DNA of 60,753 bases from Saprospiraceae bacterium. GTDB lineage: Bacteria > Bacteroidota > Bacteroidia > Chitinophagales > Saprospiraceae. Where the stretch lies: positions 1-60,753 of the forward strand of contig JALHOZ010000025.1 in the NCBI GenBank assembly GCA_022842725.1, read 5' to 3'. The translations under genes and the position numbers were made by a program. The notes below the pieces were generated by a model. That model was not told the origin of the DNA. It was given only the letters and a program-made list of their open reading frames with translations, and ran no database searches. Shown here piece after piece: positions 27,191 through 35,851 of this stretch (within the stretch, counting starts at the first letter, position 1; each line of letters starts with the position of its first letter).

Positions 27191-27854
27191 GTTTCTATGT
27201 TTCTGCTAACTTGTTACCAGACAAACAAAAAATACAGCAACTTTCGGTTCTTTCTCAAAATTTATAAACATGATGGTTAAAGCCCCTATAGTCACTATAA
27301 TATTTTGTCCTGATACACAAAAGTAAGGTATCAGGTTTGATAAAAAAAATTATTTTAAGATTTTGTCAGGAGTTGGTATAAATAAACCTATTAGCACATA
27401 TTCAATCGGCAGTTTACAACTTCGATGTTGTATTTTTAAACATTTTTAAAGTTTAAACCACTCATTTCCCAAAAGCCGCTTTATTTATTTAGAATCATGT
27501 TGACTATAAATTACATATTCATAAAGATCAGGATCACAGTTGAAAACTGCCACAATCGGGGTTTCTTAGAAAAAATGACGTATTATGACATACCAAGAGA
27601 ATTTAAGATTAATACTAGTACAAGAATACAGTAATTAACTAATAAAGATAGAAATATACTATACTTTGTTTTACATAACAAATATTTATTTTGAGATGGT
27701 AAAAAAATAAGGGGTAATTTTAAGATGATCGGATGTACCGGTTTTGATGACATATATAAAGACATAATTGAATATTGTTATTTGTTTTAAAAACAACAAT
27801 ACCAAGTGCCGTGACCCAGACTTAAGTATGGTTTTGATGGCGAAATAATTATTG
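27191..27854. other. AT-rich noncoding region
   Basis: Its start holds TTCTGCTAAC (27201-27210), the inverted partner of GTTAGCAGAA at 25389-25398. An 8-bp inverted repeat CCTGATAC/GTATCAGG lies at 27309-27335. Otherwise I see no credible gene; short frames here have biased, low-complexity translation. Confidence 0.5.
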
Positions 27855-28298
27855 TTAGTAAAAAATGCCAACCAAGAGTTGAGGATTAAACGTTGGCTGA
27901 AAATCATAATTATCAAATTTTAAATCTTTGTTTAGGATGCAACTAAACTGTTCGTCATTGGGAAAATATTGCAACAAGTATTTTTCGTTTTGAATATCAA
28001 ATTCCAGTTTTATTTTATCAAAAATATGATGACGAAGTTCGAACATTAAAGATGTTACAGCCTCTTCAATTTCAAAATCATCGTGCAGAAACCCAGATAA
28101 TATAATTAAAGTTTTATGCACTACTTTTTCAGGTTCTTCGTTGAGCTGTTTTACAAGAATATCTGTCTCTACAATTAATTTGGTATTGCTTTCAATTAAA
28201 TTGTATTCTTGATAGTATGAAAGGAGGTTTTCAATATTTTCAATCTGTCGGTCAAATTTTCCGTTTTTAATCTGAAATTTACAAGATTTATTCAGCAT
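27855..28298 (-). CDS. Hypothetical protein
   Basis: A 147-residue cytoplasmic protein rich in Glu, Asn and Ile, mostly helical, with no signal peptide, no transmembrane stretch and no motif I know. The reading frame has normal composition and starts with ATG. It may belong to the same accessory stretch as the FRG-DUF262 module but is separated from it by 660 bases. No function can be given. Confidence 0.55.
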   Translation of the reverse strand: MLNKSCKFQIKNGKFDRQIENIENLLSYYQEYNLIESNTKLIVETDILVKQLNEEPEKVVHKTLIILSGFLHDDFEIEEAVTSLMFELRHHIFDKIKLEFDIQNEKYLLQYFPNDEQFSCILNKDLKFDNYDFQPTFNPQLLVGIFY

Positions 28299-28676
28299 AA
28301 TTTGTTTGTTTTAATTGTCATTAACTTGTTTAATTGTTCTACAATTTTGTGAAAAACTTAGGTTTTTCCGGATATTGTCAGCCCCTCTTATCTCGCTTTC
28401 CAAAAAGAAAAAAACTTGTTTCGTAAAAGCGCTTCTATTCATATCGCTACCTTATGATACAACAAAACTAAAACATATTTTGGAATGGTGGTGGAGTTTT
28501 GTATATAATTTTGAGAAAAAAGGACCATTTCGCTTCGAAATAGGTGACTCACTTTACTCCGGAATCTTCTCCTTTTACGTTTCTTCCCATTAAAAACCTA
28601 TCAAACCGGGACAACTTCTTTGTTTTTTTTTTACTTTTGATACAAAAATAGTTCTTTTTAACTCAAAACAACTCAA
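28299..28676. other. Intergenic region upstream of the methyltransferase
   Basis: No convincing gene in about 380 bases. The last 50 bases contain the methyltransferase promoter. A plus-strand open frame (28315-28593) has low-complexity, unlikely translation. Confidence 0.45.
28632..28639 (+). promoter_or_regulatory. -7 element TACTTTTG of the methyltransferase gene
   Basis: Perfect TAnnTTTG match 38 bases before the ATG at 28677, preceded by a T tract. No clear TTG -33 box at the usual 19-23 spacing. Confidence 0.5.
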
Positions 28677-29429
28677 ATGGATAGTACCTATACCGTCGGC
28701 GACCTGATCTATGACGCAAACATATATGATGGCATGAATACCCACATGGATGATTTGCCCTTTTACAAACGGTGGTTGCCCAAAAACAAAGATACCCGCA
28801 TCCTCGAACTTTGTTGCGGCACCGGCAGGCTTACCCTACCCATCGCATCGGAAGGTTACGATATAACCGGTGTGGATTATACGCCTTCTATGTTGCAAAA
28901 AGCAAAAACGAAAGCCACTGAAGCAGGATTGGATATAAAATTTGTCGAAGCAGATATGAGATTTTTACAATTACGTGAATCCTTTGACATCATTTTTATA
29001 CCTTTTAATTCAATCCACCATCTATACACCAATGAAGATTTAAAGACAACATTACAAGGGGTCAAAAACCATCTCAAAAAAGGGGGAACCTTTTTGTTTG
29101 ATTGTTACAACCCGAATATTCACATCATAGTCGATGGTGAAAAAGAACTTCTACCTATAACACAATTTACCACCCCGGACGGCAGAGATGTATCGATCCA
29201 ACAAATCATGAAATATGAAAAAAAATCCCAGATAAATCGTATTGAATGGCACTACTTTATCAACGGAACTTTTGATTCCAAACAACATCTGGATATGAGA
29301 ATGTATTTTCCTCAGGAATTGGATGCCTGGTTGAAGTGGATGGGATTTGACATCATCCATAAGTTTGGAAATTTTGAAGAAGCCCCTTTTGAAGATGATT
29401 CTGACAAACAGATATTTGTTTGCAGGTAG
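28677..29429 (+). CDS. Class I SAM-dependent methyltransferase
   Basis: A 250-residue cytoplasmic enzyme. SAM-binding motif I is ILELCCGTGRLTLPIA (about residues 41-56), motif II acidic end GVDYTPSML, and VEADMRFLQL precedes the IIFIPFNSIHHL strand. The C-terminal half has beta strands typical of the methyltransferase domain 25 group. The acceptor is unknown. It stands alone with its own promoter and a shared terminator at 29503-29542. Confidence 0.85.
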   Translation: MDSTYTVGDLIYDANIYDGMNTHMDDLPFYKRWLPKNKDTRILELCCGTGRLTLPIASEGYDITGVDYTPSMLQKAKTKATEAGLDIKFVEADMRFLQLRESFDIIFIPFNSIHHLYTNEDLKTTLQGVKNHLKKGGTFLFDCYNPNIHIIVDGEKELLPITQFTTPDGRDVSIQQIMKYEKKSQINRIEWHYFINGTFDSKQHLDMRMYFPQELDAWLKWMGFDIIHKFGNFEEAPFEDDSDKQIFVCR

Positions 29430-29502
29430 TCGATATAGGTTTTGTGACAATATACATTCGCATACCTAACCCTTATCGTCTGCTGCAACCCTTTTTATTA
29501 AA

Positions 29503-29542
29503 AAAGGGACAATGGATTTTTTATTTGTTCCATTGTCCCTTT
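29503..29542. terminator. Bidirectional terminator, 14-bp perfect stem
   Basis: AAAGGGACAATGGA and TCCATTGTCCCTTT pair perfectly around a 12-base T-rich loop, between the convergent stops at 29429 and 29550. Flanking A and T runs serve both directions. Confidence 0.85.
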
Positions 29543-29549
29543 ATATAAT

Positions 29550-31235
29550 TTACCAGCTTCCACCACCACCGCCGCCGAATCCGCCGCCGACACTGCCGCC
29601 ACCGCTGAATCCGCCGCCGCTTCCCGAAGAACTTGGGGTGCTGTTAAATACACTTTTGATTTCGTTCATACTGCTGTCAAACGACGAACCAAATGCTGCC
29701 GGAGAAAAATGACCGGCGTGATACATCCCTCCCGGACCGACATACCATCCCGGTGGTTCGAGCAATAAACCTTCAAACTTTTTACTCCAGCTTTTGGCAT
29801 ATCCAAAAACCATGGCATAAGGCAATGTTTTTTCAAAATACATCGGATCATCCTGAAGCATTCGTTCGATTTTATCTTTCTCCGCTGCTTTGACAAACAT
29901 TTTAAATCCTAATGTTTCCTGATACAACCTGACACCATTCTGATTTTTTTTCACCATAAAATTGGTAAAGATAAAGCCTAAACCACCGGCGAGACCTAAA
30001 GCAATGCCGACAGACAATAATCCGAATACAAAAGTTACCAAAATGCCTGCCGCCACCAACACAAAAGAAAACACTCCGGTCATCAGTTGATACCGTATCG
30101 AAATCGGATAATAAATATCTTTGGTATTGAGGCTTTGTTTGAGACTGGTTTTGGCAGAAGCCATGGTTTCGTAAAAAGTATTTTCCAATTCGGAGACCAT
30201 AATTTCATTTCCGGAAGAAAACAAACCATTAAACATGATTTTTTCGTACGCCGGGACATCATCCGGAAGATTTTTGATTTTGATCAGCTGATGATCATCT
30301 TTTGCCCATTTTTTTTCTATCATCTTGATCAGGATATACCCGTTGTGTGCCCAATAAGGCAACAATGCCAAAACGTCCACATTGTCCGCTCTTTCGTCGA
30401 TGATGACACCGGCTTCAGAAGGCGTCAGTTCTTTGGGCGGTATGTATTGTACTGCACGGATGATCGGATATTCTTTGCCGTATTTGTACCACAAACGATA
30501 GAAAAAACCGAGTAATCCGGTAAAAAGGATACCTGCGATGGTCAACCAACCGTATTTTTCCATCCAAACTTCCCACTCGCCGGGTCTGACGATATAATCT
30601 TTGGGAAGTTTGATGTATAAGGTCATACCTTCGCCCGGAGCCAATGTTTTGGTGGATTCACCGACGATTTTGTTTTGTAAAAACTGAGCGGTGGCAAACG
30701 TTTCGGAAGATCCTTGTGCTCCGGCGTTAACAAAATAATCTTCTTTGGTAAGGTTGAGGTTTTTGTCAAAAAAGACGCCAAAACCTGCACTTTCTATGGT
30801 GGATGGCCAATCTGTTCCGGTCAGGTTCCATTGAAATTCGGTATGATTTTCCTGAAACAGAAATGCTTTTTTGACTTTATATCTGATGATATATTTCTGG
30901 TCACCGGTGAGAAAAATATCTTTACGCCCGATTTTGATGACGACATTGTTGTCCCTTCTACTGACATCATAATGATAATTATCGACAGTCACGTCATAAA
31001 TTTTGATTTCGTATACTTTGCCGTCAAGTTTGACCTTGTAAGGAATATTTCTGAATATCCCCCTTCTGCTTTCGTGAAAAAAAACATCAATGGTCTCTGT
31101 GACTTCCATCACGCCGGAAGACTTTACATCGATATTTGACTGAAAATGTCGGATGGTAAAGTCTTCGGCAGATAATGGGATACAGAAGCTACCAAAAATC
31201 AGAAATAAAAATATCAGGATTGTTTTGGTACTCAT
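29550..31235 (-). CDS. DUF2207 domain membrane protein
   Basis: A 561-residue protein with signal peptide (1-23), an extracytoplasmic DUF2207 beta domain (25-215: GVMEVTETIDVFF, RRGIFRNIPYK, YIIRYKVKKAF, FQWNLTGTDWP), a transmembrane helix near 230-250, a cytoplasmic part, two more helices near 385-430, and a Gly/Ser-rich end finishing GGGGGGSW. The glycine tail is typical of the family. DUF2207 and LemA proteins occur together in many bacteria; their joint role (possibly envelope stress or membrane remodelling) is not defined. It follows lemA by 9 bases. Confidence 0.9.
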   Translation of the reverse strand: MSTKTILIFLFLIFGSFCIPLSAEDFTIRHFQSNIDVKSSGVMEVTETIDVFFHESRRGIFRNIPYKVKLDGKVYEIKIYDVTVDNYHYDVSRRDNNVVIKIGRKDIFLTGDQKYIIRYKVKKAFLFQENHTEFQWNLTGTDWPSTIESAGFGVFFDKNLNLTKEDYFVNAGAQGSSETFATAQFLQNKIVGESTKTLAPGEGMTLYIKLPKDYIVRPGEWEVWMEKYGWLTIAGILFTGLLGFFYRLWYKYGKEYPIIRAVQYIPPKELTPSEAGVIIDERADNVDVLALLPYWAHNGYILIKMIEKKWAKDDHQLIKIKNLPDDVPAYEKIMFNGLFSSGNEIMVSELENTFYETMASAKTSLKQSLNTKDIYYPISIRYQLMTGVFSFVLVAAGILVTFVFGLLSVGIALGLAGGLGFIFTNFMVKKNQNGVRLYQETLGFKMFVKAAEKDKIERMLQDDPMYFEKTLPYAMVFGYAKSWSKKFEGLLLEPPGWYVGPGGMYHAGHFSPAAFGSSFDSSMNEIKSVFNSTPSSSGSGGGFSGGGSVGGGFGGGGGGSW

Positions 31236-31244
31236 GGGTGGGGT

Positions 31245-31799
31245 TTAAAATTTAACTTCCGGAGTGGCTCTTTCTGCGTCACTTTCCAATTCGAAAAATT
31301 CAAACTTTCCAAACTGAAAGGCATTGGCGATGAGGTTGGAAGGAAAACTTTCCACGTATGTGTTGTTGTCTCTTACCAAAGCATTGTAATACCTTCTGGC
31401 GTTGGCGAGGCTTTCCTCTATTTCCGAAAGGGTATTTTGTAAAGACAGGAAGTTGGTATTGGCCTTCAGGTCCGGATAACTTTCAGACAGGGCAAAAAGA
31501 GATCTCAGGGTACCGCTCAAAGCGTTTTCAGCCTGGATTCTGTCGCCGATGTTTCCTGAGTTGCCGGCAGACATAGCCTGATTTCTCGCCTGAATGACTT
31601 TTTCGAGGGTACCGCTTTCGTGGGCAGCATACCCTTTGACGGTATTGACAATATTTGGAATCAGGTCATACCTTCTTTTCAACTGGACGTCGATGCCGCT
31701 CCAGGATTCCATAACCTTGTTTTTTAATGAAACCAATTTGTTGTACGATCCCATAAAAAAGAGACCAACAAGCACTACTAAAGCAATTACGATAAGCAT
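31245..31799 (-). CDS. lemA: LemA family protein
   Basis: A 184-residue protein with an N-terminal transmembrane segment (1-18) and a helical domain with the family motif [30 protein letters not shown] (quoted in parts) and [10 protein letters not shown]. Length is usual for LemA. It is the first gene of a two-gene operon with the DUF2207 protein. The N-terminus probably faces the periplasm with the coiled body in the cytoplasm or the reverse; this is not settled for the family. Confidence 0.94.
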   Translation of the reverse strand: [184 protein letters not shown]

Positions 31800-31980
31800 A
31801 ATGGAATTATATTTTGTTCACCGTAATAAACCAAAACAGTTGGTAATAAGTTCTCAAACGACCTTCTTACCGACCAAAGAATCATTAAATCGGATCGGGT
31901 GAAGGAAAAGAACGATAAAAAGGGGGTCTGAAATCCGCACGATCAGCGTGGAAAGAGATGGTTATGAGGCACGGGATTAC

Positions 31981-32094
31981 ATGGAGTATTACACACTTCG
32001 TTTATTGTCCAGGAAAGGCAAAATATTTATGATACAATATTTTCTCAAAAGTCACATGAATGTGTTGAATCCGGACAGTAAGCATAAAATTTAA
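31981..32094 (+). pseudogene. Possible remnant of a coding sequence
   Basis: A plus-strand frame open from about 31903 to 32094 has protein-like content (TISVERDGYEARDYMEYY, then LSRKGKIFMIQYFLKSH) but no early start; the first ATG is at 31981 and gives only 37 residues. I cannot name the family. It may be the end of a decayed gene between lemA and the MntA-HepT pair. Confidence 0.3.
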
Positions 32095-32140
32095 AACGCT
32101 TTATATCATACACTGAAACCAAAAATTACAAAATGGTGTT

Positions 32141-32157
32141 TATCATACTATATGATA
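32141..32157. promoter_or_regulatory. Palindromic operator candidate for mntA-hepT
   Basis: TATCATA-CTA-TATGATA is a perfect 7+3+7 palindrome ending 17 bases before the preferred mntA start. A further half-site TATCATA lies at 32104-32110. Toxin-antitoxin operons are usually autoregulated through such sites. Confidence 0.5.
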
Positions 32158-32174
32158 CGTTCAGCCACAATATT

Positions 32175-32474
32175 ATGATCCAAAAAGAAGATATATTAGA
32201 TTTTTTAAGAGAGAAAAAGACAGTATTATTTTCAGATTATCAACTGTTAAAGATTGGATTGTTTGGATCTTTTGCGAGGAATGAAGCAAATGATGACAGT
32301 GACATAGATATTATTGTAGAATTTGAGCCTGAGACTGAAAATTTATCAGAGAAAAAAATGTTGATAAAGAATCTGATTTCAAATAGGTTTGATAGAAATG
32401 TTGACTTATGCAGAGAAAAATATATCAAACCATATTTCAAATCTCAAATCCTGCAATCTGCCATTTATGTCTGA
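32175..32474 (+). CDS. mntA: MntA-like nucleotidyltransferase antitoxin
   Basis: A 99-residue minimal nucleotidyltransferase. The catalytic pattern GSX10DXD is exact (GSFARNEANDDSDID), and a third carboxylate lies near VDLCRE. In characterised MntA-HepT pairs the antitoxin adds AMP groups to a Tyr of the HEPN toxin. I start it at 32175 (MIQKEDILDF) and not at the upstream ATG 32133, because the operator palindrome would otherwise lie within the gene and the added residues fit no family. Overlaps hepT by 8 bases. Confidence 0.9.
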   Translation: MIQKEDILDFLREKKTVLFSDYQLLKIGLFGSFARNEANDDSDIDIIVEFEPETENLSEKKMLIKNLISNRFDRNVDLCREKYIKPYFKSQILQSAIYV

Positions 32475-32805
32475 AAAGGATAAAGCGAATTTACTGGCTA
32501 TTTTGGATAGTTGTTTTAAAATCCAAATATTTACTGAAAATCTCCCGGATGCAGATGCTTTTTTTGAAGATTCAAAGACCTTTGATGCTGTGCTTATGAA
32601 TTTTGTCATCACCGGAGAAGCTGTCGCACGACTTTCTTTACCTTTTAAAGAAAAAGAAAACCATATTCCATGGACAAAAATGAAAGGATTTAGAAATATA
32701 GTAGCTCACGATTATTTTGGCGTGGATGCAGAAGAAGTTTGGCAAATTGTGAAGGAATTACCCGAATTAGCTAAAGACATAGAGCAAATTTTATCCGGAT
32801 ATTAG
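32467..32805 (+). CDS. hepT: HepT-like HEPN ribonuclease toxin
   Basis: A 112-residue all-helical HEPN protein with the ribonuclease motif RX4HXY as R76-NIVA-H81-D-Y83, where the Tyr is the target of AMPylation by MntA in known pairs. The ATG at 32467 lies within the end of mntA. The frame stays open further upstream (to 32389), but that part is only the shadow of mntA. Together they are a complete type VII-style toxin-antitoxin module. Confidence 0.91.
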   Translation: MSEKDKANLLAILDSCFKIQIFTENLPDADAFFEDSKTFDAVLMNFVITGEAVARLSLPFKEKENHIPWTKMKGFRNIVAHDYFGVDAEEVWQIVKELPELAKDIEQILSGY

Positions 32806-32834
32806 GTCAAATCAAATTTTACTTACAAAATATA

Positions 32835-33196
32835 AGGTTTTTTTATGAAAAAAATATTATTTCCCCATCCAAAACACCACAAACAATTTTATTCCGTTAT
32901 CATGTTATTTTTTTTATAAATAAAGAAATTATATTTTGTGTATACGTCATCACACAAAATCAGTAAAAGTTACATGTGGACATGGAATAAAAAAAATATT
33001 TCAAACTGCCAAATTTTGGCAGTGAGCGAATATATCTTTGTTCCGTTGATTTGATTCAAAGATACAAAAGGTGTTGTTGTACATCATTCTGACCATGCGG
33101 CCACATAGCAGAATATTTACAACCGGGGTGTACCCTTACCCGGCGGAATCATAAGTATGGGGAAGCGATGAAAAAGAGAGGGGGTAATATGTAAAA
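32835..33196 (+). repeat. Noncoding cassette-leader element, copy A
   Basis: About 360 bases that recur, at roughly 85 percent identity, at 36735-37087. Shared order: a short ATG frame MKKILFPHPKHH, a palindrome CTGCCAA-ATT-TTGGCAG (33006-33022), a -7 box TATCTTTG (33033-33040) exactly 10 bases later, an inverted CAAAGATA (33057-33064), and a leader of about 130 bases that is the best conserved part, including CCGGGG.GTACCCTTACCCGG, which can fold. All frames through the leader have stops or are short, so I read it as regulatory DNA plus an untranslated RNA leader or small RNA. Confidence 0.75.
33006..33040 (+). promoter_or_regulatory. Palindromic operator plus -7 box of cassette 1
   Basis: CTGCCAA-ATT-TTGGCAG followed after 10 bases by TATCTTTG. 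The palindrome would overlap the -33 region and could be bound by the HTH protein encoded at the cassette end. Confidence 0.5.
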
Positions 33197-33384
33197 ATTA
33201 AATACACAGTCTTAAATTTTAATGATCCTTATTTTTTAACAATGGATGCAAAAACATATGCATTACTTTAGTATTATATAAACACATCCTAATTAAAGTC
33301 GAATCAATATTTTTTTATTCACACCACAAACTTAAATTAACAACATGGTATAAAAAAATCTTCAATAAAAGGGCAAACCATCTC

Positions 33385-33528
33385 ATGAGATGGCACCTTA
33401 CATCCGATTTTAACTACCCAATTCCAAAAATTATAAAAAAAGGAGCCTACTTTGACCCATTTCGCGAAAAATGGAGTAAGCTCCCGACCGAAGAACTCGG
33501 AGAAACAAATGTAAGTTCTTTTTTTTAA
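33385..33528 (+). CDS. Small possible ORF, 47 residues
   Basis: A plus-strand frame between the leader element and the lipoprotein gene gives MRWHLTSDFNYPIPKIIKK followed by GAYFDPFREKWSKLPTEELGE. The composition is protein-like, and the frame remains open upstream to about 33228, without an earlier ATG. It has no counterpart in the second cassette. It may be a real small gene or the end of a lost one. Confidence 0.3.
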   Translation: MRWHLTSDFNYPIPKIIKKGAYFDPFREKWSKLPTEELGETNVSSFF

Positions 33529-33615
33529 AAATTGAATAAAAAATGGGTTAGTTTTTTTTTGTGTCTTTTTTGACACTTTGATTAATTAATTTTTAACATT
33601 TATAATATTTAAAAA

Positions 33616-35049
33616 ATGAAATATCTAAATTTTTCAAGCTATACCATAGCTTTTTTATTCGTTTTTTCCTGTTTGATCTATGTAGGATGTCAGAAAGAGG
33701 AACAAAAGAATGATATAAATAATTTTTCTGAACTTGAAAGCAGAAATTCAACTCCGGAAAATGGATGTAACTTGAATATTTCCAATGCCAGGATTGAGTT
33801 TGGCAAACTGTTGTATAACGCAATGGTTGAAGACATAGTATTATCAAATTATATCAAATCAAAAATGATTGAAGAGTTCAATACTAATTATTCCTTTTTA
33901 TACATTAAAGAAAGAAACCAAATTGTTCATTCCGGAAAAACTTTTGAACAATTATTAATTCAAAGCTCAAATATGCCCAGTCTTCAAGTCCAAACACAAA
34001 TCGATGACATAATTTGTAAAGATCCTTTGTTAACAATTTCTATGTCTGATGGTGACAATGTGAATGTTACAAACTGGACGAACACGATACCACAAATTGC
34101 AGCAGTAAAAGAGTGTATAGAAACTAAATACATTCTTTATGGCGCAAATTCACCCAATGGAATTGAGATGACCAATGATCCTGTAGCACCAACATTAAAT
34201 ATAATAAGCTCTGAAGTTTATTATTTGGTCAAACCTGACGGCACCACCAGCAAAATAAAAAAAATTGATGAATATATGCCATCCGGTCCAAGTATTACTT
34301 CCATTTTGAATTGTACAGTATTCAATAGTTCAGTTAGTAATTCAACTGTAAATACTTTCAATATTTGTGGAAATAGCTATAAGCTTTTTTACCATGATGA
34401 AATTTTACAAATGTATATCGACTGTTTTAATCTTAATACTCCGCCATATGTTAACGGAGATGGCCCAGGCGGTGGGGGTGGCGGACCAACCGGCGACCCA
34501 TGTACAAAACCATGTGCACGGGATTGTGAAACACTGGATGAGACATTAGTCAGGTACCGTATTAAAAATTGGCAGGTTTTTAAAGCCATTGCAAACAAAT
34601 TTTGGGAAAGATATTTTATTTTTCATGGAAAAATAATTGGAGCCATAAATTATTCTAACGGAGCTGCAAGTACACACCCCGGCATTTATGTTTCAGGAGT
34701 TCGTAAAAAGGGAGATTTATTGAACTGTAGTGGAGTCTGCACAGGAATATGGCAAACTCCAAATTATAGAATATGGCAGGATTGGGATGAGAGTAATTTT
34801 GGATCACCGTATTCGATTAGTTGGAGTGAAGAAGATAATGGAACTCAAACAATTGGTCTATCGGTTCCATACAGTACAAATTTTAAAGTTAAAATTGGTG
34901 GATTGGAAGTATCAACAACTTATGGTTTTACGGCTAATATATCCACAACAGCAGGCAGCACAGTATCATTAGGTGTTCAAGCTGTTTTTTATTGTGATCC
35001 GATCATGAAAGTAAATGATACAGGTTCATTACAATTCCAATGTAATTAA
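33616..35049 (+). CDS. Lipoprotein of unknown function (cassette 1)
   Basis: A 477-residue protein with a lipobox LIYVGC (Cys25), so it is anchored in the outer or inner membrane. Residues 30-280 form an unrecognised domain with scattered Cys; a Gly-rich hinge (GDGPGGGGGGPTGDPC, about 287-302) leads to a Cys-containing C-terminal domain (about 300-477: CTKPCARDCETL, HPGIYVSGVRKKGD, LNCSGVCTG) of beta character. No catalytic motif was recognised. First gene of a three-gene block ending in two beta-barrel proteins; it has no homologue in cassette 2. Confidence 0.75.
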   Translation: MKYLNFSSYTIAFLFVFSCLIYVGCQKEEQKNDINNFSELESRNSTPENGCNLNISNARIEFGKLLYNAMVEDIVLSNYIKSKMIEEFNTNYSFLYIKERNQIVHSGKTFEQLLIQSSNMPSLQVQTQIDDIICKDPLLTISMSDGDNVNVTNWTNTIPQIAAVKECIETKYILYGANSPNGIEMTNDPVAPTLNIISSEVYYLVKPDGTTSKIKKIDEYMPSGPSITSILNCTVFNSSVSNSTVNTFNICGNSYKLFYHDEILQMYIDCFNLNTPPYVNGDGPGGGGGGPTGDPCTKPCARDCETLDETLVRYRIKNWQVFKAIANKFWERYFIFHGKIIGAINYSNGAASTHPGIYVSGVRKKGDLLNCSGVCTGIWQTPNYRIWQDWDESNFGSPYSISWSEEDNGTQTIGLSVPYSTNFKVKIGGLEVSTTYGFTANISTTAGSTVSLGVQAVFYCDPIMKVNDTGSLQFQCN

Positions 35050-35116
35050 TTTTTATTTCAATATTCACTCCCGGTATAATAAAATTTTACCGGGAGTGAT
35101 TTATAAAAAAGTATAT

Positions 35117-35842
35117 ATGAAATTTTGGTTTTGCATTATCACATTATTAATTAACGTGGTTTATGGATTAAATGCACAAGAATCCATCAATAGGCACAGT
35201 ATTCTCTTTCATACAGGCCTGGCATTAGATGACGGCTTTGTTTATACAAACAATAATCTGCCTACTATTGGTTTAGGTTATAGTTACAAATTAAATAAAA
35301 CATTTTCCATTGATGCTAGTTTGTTTTCTGTTTATAAAAAATTAGGAGATCCAACCGTTTTTGGTTGGGAAGCTTTTAATATTATCACAAGAAATTCGAA
35401 TAGTTTATTCATATCGCAAGCTGATAGAGATAAGATCACTAATGTTGGGATTAAAGATTTAAATTCTGACGGACATGTTAAGTTTCTTCATGTACCTTTA
35501 AGTGTTTCACTAAATATACATCCTCTCAGAATTGGTCGCAGTACTCTTGGTTTTGCCATAGGTGCCACTGCTACTTATGGTTCCTACAAAGCATCAAGAG
35601 ATGAATTCACAATGAATATTACACTCAAAGATGGCACTGTATATGAAAATTTAACCTTTAAACAGGAAATAGAATCTCGCAATTTAGTTATCGGTGGTTC
35701 ATACTCTAAGCTCTATTATAGATATGACTTGAGTAAAAAAAATGCAATTCAACTGTCAATGCATTCGCTCGACTTCTTTTGGTCTTATAGAAATATTCTT
35801 GGCCACCATCTTTTGACCTTTGATTTTAATTCATCTTTTTAA
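35117..35842 (+). CDS. Outer-membrane beta-barrel-type protein (cassette 1)
   Basis: A 241-residue exported protein. I start at 35117 (MKFWFCIITLLINVV), where a normal signal peptide ending LNAQES begins; the longer frame from 35015 would add 34 residues overlapping the preceding gene. The mature part has alternating polar and nonpolar strands and ends in F (HHLLTFDFNSSF), as expected for an outer-membrane barrel of about 8 strands. It follows the lipoprotein by 67 bases, which include an inverted repeat (CTCCCGGTA/TACCGGGAG at 35068-35097), a possible attenuator. Confidence 0.7.
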   Translation: MKFWFCIITLLINVVYGLNAQESINRHSILFHTGLALDDGFVYTNNNLPTIGLGYSYKLNKTFSIDASLFSVYKKLGDPTVFGWEAFNIITRNSNSLFISQADRDKITNVGIKDLNSDGHVKFLHVPLSVSLNIHPLRIGRSTLGFAIGATATYGSYKASRDEFTMNITLKDGTVYENLTFKQEIESRNLVIGGSYSKLYYRYDLSKKNAIQLSMHSLDFFWSYRNILGHHLLTFDFNSSF

Positions 35843-35851
35843 TCTTTACTC

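Noticed and set aside
28315-28593. Plus-strand 92-codon frame before the methyltransferase
   Set aside because: Low-complexity translation (SLSKKKKT, EWWWSFV), no homology that I recognise, and it ends in the promoter region.
33337-33576. Minus-strand frame of 79 codons before the lipoprotein gene
   Set aside because: Its translation is Phe/Lys-rich low complexity and the plus-strand frame in the same place looks more protein-like.
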